DNA of 32,873 nucleotides, taken from an uncultured Acidimicrobiales bacterium (GTDB taxonomy: Bacteria > Actinomycetota > Acidimicrobiia > Acidimicrobiales > AC-14). The DNA is taken from assembly GCA_902805665.1 (NCBI GenBank), contig CADCTB010000025.1:1-32873 (forward strand). Reading direction: 5' to 3'. The position numbers and the translations under genes were made by a program. The number at the start of each line of letters is the position of its first letter. Position 1 is the first letter of the stretch. The notes under the pieces are model-generated. The model had not been told where the DNA came from, searched no databases, and saw only the letters and a program-made list of their open reading frames with translations. Positions 25,326-32,873 of the stretch are shown piece after piece.

Positions 25326-26954
25326 AGTTCGCATCGAAGCGTCGGTCGGTTCCTGCCGGCGGCCGGCCTGGCGTTGACCCTCTTGGTGGCGTGCAGCGGT
25401 CCGGGAGACGACCGAGTGATCAGCCCGGAGCCGGCGGCCGAGCAACCCCGCCAGGGCGGCACCATCGTGATCGGCGCCGGCGAGCCAGCCTGTGCCGACT
25501 GGTACGCACCCTGTGGCGCCGGCAACAACGGGATTCTTGTCCAGCACACCCTTCCCGCGCCGATGAGGTTCGTCGACGGTCAACATCGCCCAACCGCTCT
25601 TCTCGCCGGGGAGCCGGAGGTTGAGCCCGGACCACCCCAACGCGTCACGTACCGCATCAATCCCCAGGCGGTCTGGTCGGACGGGACACCCATCACGGCC
25701 GCCGACTTCCGTTACTCCTGGGAACAGGGTCGAGCCACCGACGTCCGAGGCATGGGCGACATCGCCGGCGTCGACGATGCCGACCCGACGAGGGCGGTCG
25801 TCACCTGGCGGGAACCGAGTGGCAACTGGCGCGACCGCTTCCAGCCGATCCTGCCGAGACACCTCCTCGAGGGCAAGGACCGCACCGCGGAGATGAAGGA
25901 CGGCTACCGGTTCTCTGGGGGACCGTGGATGCTCGACCACTGGACCCGTGGCCAGGAGTTCAAGATCGTCCGCAACCCCCGGTACTGGGGGAAGCCCGCC
26001 CACCTCGACTCAGTGGTGTCGAGGGTGGTCGATATTCCCGGCAGGCGGCAAGCGTACAAGACCGGCCAGATCGACATGATCATCGACGCCGGCGCCGACC
26101 CCTCCATTCAGGAGGTCAGGAGCATGCCCGATACCGCGTTCGAACTTATCCCAAGCTCGGGCTCCAGCTTCTTCGTGTTCAACACCCAGCGGCCACCTTT
26201 CGACCGGTCGCCATTCCGCCAAGCGCTCGCCTATGCCACGGACCGCGACGTCATCGTGAGGCAGTTGGCAGGTCAGATCTTTCCCGATGCCCGTCCCACC
26301 CACGCGCTGGCGACGGCTGTCATCCCCGAGTGGTACAGCGAGCCCTTCGCCCGTTACCGCCGCGACCTCACAAAGGTGGCCGAACTGATGCGGGCCGACG
26401 GATGGGCGAAGGGACCCGACGGCGTCTGGGCCAGAGGCGACGTGCGGGCGCGGGTCGAGCTGAGCGTCGCCGCCGCCGTCCAATTCCAGGTGCTCCTCGC
26501 ACAGATCGTCGAAAGCCAGTGGAAGGAGGCCGGCTTCGACGCCACGACGCGGGCGGCCGGGCCCGCGCTGGTCGGGGACCTGGTCCCCAAGGGCAACTAC
26601 CAGGTGTACTTCACCGGAGTCGGTTACCCGACCGACCCAGGCCAGTGCGTCCGATTCTGTTCCAACAGGATCCCCACCGAGGCGAACGGGTTCTCGGGCG
26701 GGAACATCAGCCGCATCGCCAGTCCGGTGCTCGACGACATCTGGCGGCAGGTCGACCGCGAGCTCGATCGGGAGAAGCGGCGGAACCTCGTTAGACGAGG
26801 CCAGGAGGCACTGGCCGACGAGGTACCGGCCTTCCCTTTGAGCACTTTCCGGGATGTGGCCGTATACAACACCACGAAGCTCGGAGGGCCCGTGGCGCTG
26901 ACCCCCCCGCACGCGGGGCTCAGCGATTGGTTCTGCAAGACCACCTGCGGGTGA
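25323..26954 (+). CDS. Peptide ABC transporter substrate-binding lipoprotein (SBP family 5), copy 2
   Basis: Nearly collinear with 22069-23703 over the full length; lipobox LLVAC. Confidence 0.92.
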   Translation: MSSHRSVGRFLPAAGLALTLLVACSGPGDDRVISPEPAAEQPRQGGTIVIGAGEPACADWYAPCGAGNNGILVQHTLPAPMRFVDGQHRPTALLAGEPEVEPGPPQRVTYRINPQAVWSDGTPITAADFRYSWEQGRATDVRGMGDIAGVDDADPTRAVVTWREPSGNWRDRFQPILPRHLLEGKDRTAEMKDGYRFSGGPWMLDHWTRGQEFKIVRNPRYWGKPAHLDSVVSRVVDIPGRRQAYKTGQIDMIIDAGADPSIQEVRSMPDTAFELIPSSGSSFFVFNTQRPPFDRSPFRQALAYATDRDVIVRQLAGQIFPDARPTHALATAVIPEWYSEPFARYRRDLTKVAELMRADGWAKGPDGVWARGDVRARVELSVAAAVQFQVLLAQIVESQWKEAGFDATTRAAGPALVGDLVPKGNYQVYFTGVGYPTDPGQCVRFCSNRIPTEANGFSGGNISRIASPVLDDIWRQVDRELDREKRRNLVRRGQEALADEVPAFPLSTFRDVAVYNTTKLGGPVALTPPHAGLSDWFCKTTCG

Positions 26955-26973
26955 CACGCATCAGCGGAAGCGT

Positions 26974-29900
26974 TCAGCTCAGCTCGGAGGCCTGAGCAGC
27001 GAGGCGGGCCATACCGAGACCCTCGGCGGTCTCGACGGCGGACTTCAGGAGGGATCGAGCCCGCTCGGCGTCACCAGGTCGGCCTCGTTGCAGAAGCATG
27101 CGGCCGTACCAGTATCGGGTCCGGGCCAGAAGCGGTGGCGAACGGAGGCCGGTCTCGAGCTCGATCGCCGCGATGTAGTGGGCCTCGGCCTCGTCCCACC
27201 GGCCGAGGGTGGCGGCCAGCTGACCCAGGTAGCGGTCGACGGCACCAGGACAGTGGGCGCCCAGGCCGGAGACGGCGGCCAGTCCGGAGTAAGGAAGGTA
27301 CAGCTGGTACACCCGTTCGGCCAGGTCCACCTGCCCGAGGGCGACAACCGTCTCGGCCACGTAGGCGAAGCCCGTGCTCGTCATACCCCGGAGTACGCGC
27401 CGGAAGTCGTCGGCCGCCAGCTCCTCGAAGATCCGGTGGGCAGCGTCGTGCCGGCCGGTCTCTGCGTGCGTGCAGGCGAGCATCGCCCTGAGCGCGGTGT
27501 TTCCGGGGACGGCTGTGGAGATACGGACCATCTCACTCTCGAACTCCCCCGCACGTCCCTGCTCGAGCGCCAGCTTGCCCATCTGGATGGCCCAGGGATC
27601 AACCTGGATCGAGACCAGGTCCAGGTGCGCCGAAGCGAGCGCCTCCACCTCGCCGAACCGCCCGTCGAGAAGGGCGAGGGTGCCACGCCACAGCAGATCG
27701 TTCCACTGGGCTGCCGGGTTCTGAAGTTCGCCCGAGCGGACCTTCAACGTTCCCGCGTCGTCCTCGAACCGGGCCCGGTCGCCGAGGGTGAGCCGCGCCA
27801 ACGCCCGGGTACGACCCAGGCTGTGGAACCATCGACTTGGGCCGGCCACTGGACCGGACACCGTGCCGAGGGTGACCAGCTCATCTTCCAAGGCGAGCCA
27901 TTCGCTGGCGCGCGGTGACTCGTTGACGAACCACTTGCAGCCCACCAGCGCGGCGTGGACCGCGTCGGTGTCGCCCGACTCCCGAGCCAGCGCGAGTGCA
28001 GTTCGAGCCGTGGTCTCGGCGCCGCGGGCATCGCTATGACGAGCGCTCACCGCCAGGCCCGCCATCAGCCGGGCGCGGAGGTGCGGCGCTGATTCACCGA
28101 GGCCTTGCAGCGTCTCGTGGGCCACTTCGGCGACGTGGGTATCGATCCGGCCGGTCAGGAGATAGAGGCTGGTCGCCCGGGCCAGTTGCTCCGGCGACCC
28201 GAGCAGTTGTGCCGTTTCGACGGCGTCAAGGAGCGCCATACGGGCCCACCGAAAGTCCGGGACGATCATCAGGGTCTCGTAGCGGAGTAGGACGAGCTCG
28301 AAGCGCAGCGCGAGGTGAGCCGGCTCCGCCGGCGAAAGCACATCGAGGCCCGACTTCACATAGACCAGAACGTCCTCCCATGCCGACTTGTCGAAGGCCT
28401 GGCGGGCCGCGGTGAGGGCGTAGTTCCCCGCCTCGGTGGCAGCGCCGTCGGCCGCAGCCTCGACGAAGTGGTGGGCGAGCGACGGTAGACGGACGTCGTG
28501 ATCGCCGGGAAGCGACGCCAACGCATTCCCCACGTGGTGGTGCAGCCTGGCCCTACGCGTGGCCGTGAGCGCCGAATAGATGGTCTCCCGCACCAAGGCG
28601 TGGGCGAACCGGTAGTGGCCCGTCCCCATCTCGACGACGACCTGGGCCTCGACGGCCTGGTCGAGGGCGTCAAGGGCCACGTCGTCACCGGCCGGCCCGG
28701 TGAGGTGCTCCAGGAGCGCCAGGTCGAACTCCGCACCGATGACCGAGGCCATCGTCAGCACCCGATTGGCCGGCTCGGAGAGCCGGCCCAGCCGGCGGGA
28801 CAGCACGTCCCGGACGCCCTCGGGCACGCCCAGGTGCTCGGAGTCCTCGTAGTAGCTCCAGGTCCCGTCCCGCCGGTACACGACGCCGGTCTCGGCCACG
28901 TAGCGCAGGAACTCGCCCACGAAGAATGGGTTGCCGGCGGTGCGGGCGTGCAACGCCCGGGCCAGGGCGTGCTGGTCGATGCCGTCGGGGCTGCCGGTCC
29001 GCTCGACGAAGGCCGAGACCCCTTCCTCCTCCAGCCCCTCGAGCACGATCCGCTCGACGCCGGGCTCCCGCCACAGGTCGGCGAGCGTCGCGGCCAAGGG
29101 GTGGTCGGCTCCGACTTCGGTGTGGCGGTAGGTGCCGATGACGACTAGGGGGGCCGTCCTCGCCCGGGCCACGTGGCGAAGCAGCGCGAGGGTCGGAGGC
29201 GCGGCCCAGTGCAGGTCATCGAGCACGAGCAGGAGGGGGCCACGGTGCGTCGCCCGGTCGACCAGGTCCGCCACCGCCTGGAACAGCCGGTAGCGGTCGC
29301 CGTCAGAACCAGTGGCCAGCGGTGGCTGATCGGGGAGTCGGCGCATCAGCTCCGGCGCGACGCGGCTGACCTCGGCGCCGTGGGTGTCCACGTGGGCGCC
29401 CAACTCAGGCAGCGGGCAATGGGCCACGTAGTGGCCGAGGGCTTCGGCGAAGGGCTGATAGGCCACGCCCAGCTCCTCGTCGCAGCGCCCGTAGAGGACC
29501 CGGGCGCCGCTGGCGTGGGCCTCGCGGGCGAAGTCGGAGACCAGCGTCGTCTTGCCCATACCCGGCTCCCCGGCGACCAGCACGACCTGGCGGCCAGTCG
29601 ATGTCGCCCGCTCGAGGGCCCCCCGGAGGTGGTCGGACTCGGTCTTTCGCCCGACGAGGAAGCTGTGTGCTGTAGGGGCCAGGGCCAGCGGCAGCGGAAT
29701 CCGGGAGTCCTCCGATGTCTCGGGAGGCGCCTCGTCGCTCAGGAGGGAGATGTAGATGCTCTCGGTCGCCGCGGAGGGGCTGGCACCCAGTTCCTCGGCC
29801 AGAACCCGCCGGCAGCGCTCGTAGGCACGCAATCCCTCCGCCGGATTGCCTGCGCCGCGGTGGGCCGCCATCAGGGCCTGGTGGGCGGACTCGCGGAACG

Positions 29901-30489
29901 GCTCGAGGCCGACCGCCTGCTCGGCCGCCGCTATGGCGTCGGCCCACTGACCCGTCGCCACCGCGGCCTGGGCAAGCAGGTCGAGCCCACGCAGATGCAG
30001 CTCGCGCAACTCCGCTTCGCGTCGGTCGACCCAGACACCCGACCAGCCCGGCATGAACCTTCTGGCCGCCACCGCAACTGACGCCGCCGCCGCCCGGTAC
30101 GCGTCCTTGGCGTTGCCAGTGCCGAGCGCGGCGATGGCTCGCTCCAGGTTTGCCTGCGCTTCCTCCACGTCGACCACTGCGTCGGACGGGAGACGGACCT
30201 GGTAGGCGCCGAAGGCGCTGCTCAGCGCGACCGCGGGATCCATGCCGGCGGTGGCAAGGATGCTCCGCAGCTTCGAGGCGTTCCCGCGGAGCATCTGCTC
30301 CCAAGACCGGGGCAGCTGGTCTTCGCCCCACAACACCTCGGCGAGCTCGTCCTTGGCGACAGGGCGCCGCCGCTCAGAGACGAGGTAGACCCAGAAGAGC
30401 CTGCCTATGCGCCCCAGGCGGTCCATCTCGACCGGCACGTCGTCGACGGCGATCTCCACGAGGCCGGCGACTGAAATCCTCAGCGGCAT
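26974..30489 (-). CDS. Large SARP-type regulator: wHTH + BTAD + P-loop NTPase + TPR-like C-terminus
   Basis: MPLRISVAGLVEIAVDDVPVEMDRLG...AVGLEPFRESAHQALMAAHRGAGNPAEGLRAYERCRRVLAEELGASPSAATESIY (BTAD); VVLVAGEPGMGKTTLVSDFA (Walker A); LLLVLDDLHWA (Walker B). The track extension to 30891 is probably spurious. Confidence 0.92.
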   Translation of the reverse strand: MPLRISVAGLVEIAVDDVPVEMDRLGRIGRLFWVYLVSERRRPVAKDELAEVLWGEDQLPRSWEQMLRGNASKLRSILATAGMDPAVALSSAFGAYQVRLPSDAVVDVEEAQANLERAIAALGTGNAKDAYRAAAASVAVAARRFMPGWSGVWVDRREAELRELHLRGLDLLAQAAVATGQWADAIAAAEQAVGLEPFRESAHQALMAAHRGAGNPAEGLRAYERCRRVLAEELGASPSAATESIYISLLSDEAPPETSEDSRIPLPLALAPTAHSFLVGRKTESDHLRGALERATSTGRQVVLVAGEPGMGKTTLVSDFAREAHASGARVLYGRCDEELGVAYQPFAEALGHYVAHCPLPELGAHVDTHGAEVSRVAPELMRRLPDQPPLATGSDGDRYRLFQAVADLVDRATHRGPLLLVLDDLHWAAPPTLALLRHVARARTAPLVVIGTYRHTEVGADHPLAATLADLWREPGVERIVLEGLEEEGVSAFVERTGSPDGIDQHALARALHARTAGNPFFVGEFLRYVAETGVVYRRDGTWSYYEDSEHLGVPEGVRDVLSRRLGRLSEPANRVLTMASVIGAEFDLALLEHLTGPAGDDVALDALDQAVEAQVVVEMGTGHYRFAHALVRETIYSALTATRRARLHHHVGNALASLPGDHDVRLPSLAHHFVEAAADGAATEAGNYALTAARQAFDKSAWEDVLVYVKSGLDVLSPAEPAHLALRFELVLLRYETLMIVPDFRWARMALLDAVETAQLLGSPEQLARATSLYLLTGRIDTHVAEVAHETLQGLGESAPHLRARLMAGLAVSARHSDARGAETTARTALALARESGDTDAVHAALVGCKWFVNESPRASEWLALEDELVTLGTVSGPVAGPSRWFHSLGRTRALARLTLGDRARFEDDAGTLKVRSGELQNPAAQWNDLLWRGTLALLDGRFGEVEALASAHLDLVSIQVDPWAIQMGKLALEQGRAGEFESEMVRISTAVPGNTALRAMLACTHAETGRHDAAHRIFEELAADDFRRVLRGMTSTGFAYVAETVVALGQVDLAERVYQLYLPYSGLAAVSGLGAHCPGAVDRYLGQLAATLGRWDEAEAHYIAAIELETGLRSPPLLARTRYWYGRMLLQRGRPGDAERARSLLKSAVETAEGLGMARLAAQASELS

Positions 30490-30718
30490 CGACGCCACAT
30501 TAGGACCGTAGGACCCCGTTCTCTTCGGGCTTGGGATCTGGCTCGAGCGGGAGCCGAAGGGCTGATCCTCGGCGGCCGGATGACCGACGCATGGACGAAG
30601 GCCCGGCGACCCGGCCGGGTACTCCGTGCGGAACGAAAAAGCAGTTCGCAGCACTGATCTGCCTGAACGCCGAGTGGCAGCTGAAGCCCACCACCCCAAC
30701 GCACGTCTGGAGGTCGTG

Positions 30719-31261
30719 ATGGCGGTCAGATCCAAAGTTCCAGGTACCGATGCCCGATCGGCTCTCGCCGTGGCCGTGACGACCGCCGCAATGATGCTGG
30801 CGGCATGCGGCGGCGGCGGTGGCACACAGGCGTCCTCGGACGCCGTGAGTACTTCCGTCTCGGCCGCTGGCGGCACCGGCGGCAAGGCCACCGGCGACGG
30901 TGCATTCTGCGACGCCGTTAAGGCTCAGTTCGCCCAGCTTTCCTCGGTGGGCGACGCTTCCTCCGTTGACGTCGGGGTACGCCTGCAGTACTTCACGCAG
31001 CAGAAGGAGCTCAACGCCAGGGTGAGAGGGGCGGCGCCAGCTGCGCTTCGAAGGGACATCGACACACGGACCGGCGCCAGTGACGCATTTGCCGACGCAC
31101 GCATGCGTGGCGACGCAGCGGCGGCCGCGGCCGCCGCTGCCCAGGTGAGCGCGCCCGGAACCCCAAGCCGCCGGAACGCGGGTTTCGGCGTACGTCAAGG
31201 ACCACTGCCAGTTCTAGGCAACTACCGGCGCTTGACAGCGGAGCGACCCATCGTGCTCTGA
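30719..31261 (+). CDS. Putative lipoprotein of unknown function
   Basis: Lipobox-like MMLAAC followed by GGGGGTQASS; mature region FCDAVKAQFAQLSSVGDASS... Confidence 0.6.
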   Translation: MAVRSKVPGTDARSALAVAVTTAAMMLAACGGGGGTQASSDAVSTSVSAAGGTGGKATGDGAFCDAVKAQFAQLSSVGDASSVDVGVRLQYFTQQKELNARVRGAAPAALRRDIDTRTGASDAFADARMRGDAAAAAAAAAQVSAPGTPSRRNAGFGVRQGPLPVLGNYRRLTAERPIVL

Positions 31262-31758
31262 CCGGGCTCAGCAAGGACCCAGCATGGCAGGACTGAGCCG
31301 ACGCTCGGCACCGGTCAGCATCGCAAATGCGACCTTCTGATTCATCAGATTGTCCTCGGCCGGGTGCACTGGGCTGGACGTCCCCTTCTCGAAGCTAGAC
31401 ACCGCAGTTATTGGACCCGTACCCGCCCGTATCTCCCGATCCGAGCTCGCAGCTCCAGAGCAGGAACACGCTGGTGCGGGACGTTGGATTCGCCGGGCTG
31501 AGTATCGACTCCGACGTGCAAACAACACCCGCTACGCCTCAGGGTTCGGCCGTGGGGCTCTCACCCCCGTGCGCACGGCGTCGCCGTGCGGTCGAATGCT
31601 CGCCGCCGCAATACTTCGTTCGTGACCCTCCTGCCGCCGGCAGTAGGGTCACTCGGTTCGGTTCGACCCTTCCGCGATGCGGACTATTGCGGACTCACTT
31701 GGCTGCGTGCAACGAGCCGGTCGACGGCGATATGGCCTCTGACCTGCACTTTTGTGAG

Positions 31759-31804
31759 TGGAGACGATCGGACTCGAACCGACGACCCCCTGCTTGCAAA
31801 GCAG
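31759..31804 (-). pseudogene. tRNA-Ala(TGC) 3' fragment (anticodon arm through discriminator base)
   Basis: - strand CTGCTTTGCAAGCAGGGGGTCGTCGGTTCGAGTCCGATCGTCTCCA: complete anticodon stem-loop, T-arm and acceptor 3' strand with T at position 70 (compatible with G3:U70). No D-arm or acceptor 5' strand follows. Confidence 0.8.
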
Positions 31805-32514
31805 ATATCGGCAAGCGTCTGACCAGGGGTTTTGCCACAAAACCGCAGGTCGGAGCGCTTTTTCTTCCACCTTGTTGCGCACTGTAGTGCGCTGTTGAGC
31901 GATGCAATGCGGACTCTGAGCGGACTCCGAGCGGATTCCGCAGGGCCGCAGCGGCTGGCGGTCACACTCGGTTCTCTGCAGCGCTGGCGACGCAGCGGAG
32001 ACGTGCAGCAGCCTGTGGTTGGGCTGGGCCATCCCGCTGACGAGGGCTCGCCCAGGCTCTTCTCGCGCGGCAAGAGCGCCCTGGACGGTCACGGCCATCT
32101 ATTGGGTCGACAAGTCTTCATTTCCGACAGCCAATCCACGCAGTCGTTCTGACCCTACTGCGACAGCATCGCGCCAGAGTGGGGGCTGGCTGCGCCCCGC
32201 GGTCGTGGCGAGTGAATACGGACCGGCCACGCCCCAGGGCGGGATGCGGTACCGCCGTCTCTCCGGCGGCCACGTTTCCTGGCGAGGGCTGGCGTCCCCT
32301 GGCTCTCCGGCCAGGAGTTCGCACCGCCTGGCGCGTAACCGCCCCTCCGCCCCGTACGGCACATGAAGGGCCGCGGCCGTGGCGCTGAGCGTGGCTTTCT
32401 GGGACGCGCGGTAGGGGGCACCCTCGCCGAACCCCGCAGTCCGCCGGGATTCGGCCCCATTGGCAGCAGACGCGCCGGCTCGGCTATTTGCATGCCGGAC
32501 AGGTATGTTCGTTG

Positions 32515-32873
32515 GTGTCACGCCTCGTGCTGATCCGCCATGGCCGTCCCCAGCTCATCGAGGGCGTCCCGCCGTCGACGTGGCGTTTAGCGGACCAGTC
32601 GTACGACGATGTCCGACGACTCTCCATGCGTCTTGGGTTCGTGGACCGGCCCTTCCTCCTCGCCAGCACTGAGCCGAAGGCGATCGAAACGGCCGAAGCA
32701 CTGGGGCTAGGACCGGTGCGTTCATCAGGTTCCTTCGATGAGGTCCGCAGGCCCTGGTACGACGACGCGGGGGACCATCACGATGCGACGGCCAGCTATC
32801 TGGCTGGCGAAACACTGGCGGATTGGGAGCGTCTTGACGAGGCAGTCAAGCGATTCGACGACGGGCTACACGG
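32515..32873 (+). CDS. Histidine phosphatase (phosphoglycerate mutase-like) family protein, 3' truncated by window end
   Basis: Hand translation from GTG: MSRLVLIRHGRPQLIEGVPPSTWRLADQSYDDVRRLSMRLGFVDRPFLLASTEPKAIETAEALG (RHG motif, SxEPKAxETA). Not in the ORF track because no stop falls within the window. Confidence 0.82.
   Translation, partial: MSRLVLIRHGRPQLIEGVPPSTWRLADQSYDDVRRLSMRLGFVDRPFLLASTEPKAIETAEALGLGPVRSSGSFDEVRRPWYDDAGDHHDATASYLAGETLADWERLDEAVKRFDDGLH

Noticed and set aside
30490-30530. Heptamer operator upstream of the intact regulator (GTCCTACGGTCCTAATG)
   Set aside because: Only one TCCTACG-like heptamer; the second GTCCTA is at 8-bp rather than 11-bp spacing, so autoregulation cannot be supported.
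30490-30891. N-terminal extension of the 1305-aa regulator ORF
   Set aside because: Pro/Ala/Arg-rich and overlaps the divergent lipoprotein gene; the wHTH begins at MPLRISVAG (30489), matched by the duplicated copy.
31268-31528. Possible XRE-type HTH fragment (TAVSSFEKGTSSPVHPAEDNLMNQKVAF, minus strand)
   Set aside because: Only a short match to the end of an HTH-like pattern; no complete helix-turn-helix and no coherent start or context.
1-32873. CRISPR array, rRNA operon or prophage structural genes
   Set aside because: No regularly spaced identical repeats, no rRNA-like stretches and no capsid/terminase/portal-like proteins seen.

Overview
High-GC actinobacterial-type chromosomal window. 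Positions 1-13.2 kb look like ordinary chromosome: a BNR/sialidase-like protein, a methyltransferase, MutY, a flavin reductase, an RmlC-like epimerase, secreted proteins, thioredoxin plus DUF4395, a GATase/peptidase C26 protein, an isolated SufB, an Rv0909/MT0933-type antitoxin-like protein and a large YfhO/GT-C-like membrane protein. An IS256-type element (about 13.58-14.99 kb) and an IS481-type element (15.20-16.26 kb, interrupting an alpha/beta-hydrolase remnant) separate this from an accessory region at 16.6-30.5 kb. The most interesting content is in that region: a large SARP-type regulator (wHTH/BTAD-NTPase-TPR) and six promoter-proximal sites, each made of 2-3 direct heptamers (consensus TCTACRG) at exact 11-bp periodicity. 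Four of the six lie exactly 8 bp upstream of a TANNNT -10-like hexamer, which is the classical SARP operator geometry. The sites precede a DUF1059-DppB-DppC operon, an allene-oxide-cyclase-barrel-like secreted protein, an LGFP-repeat protein, a DoxX-like protein, a DUF1059-SBP operon and a small secreted PPNPA-repeat protein. The DUF1059-SBP-regulator unit is duplicated with reciprocal decay: one copy lost the regulator, the other lost DUF1059. I propose a SARP-controlled, peptide-uptake-linked regulon. The regulator-site link is inferred from sequence and not proven. Near 31.76 kb there is a tRNA-Ala 3' fragment that resembles an integration scar.
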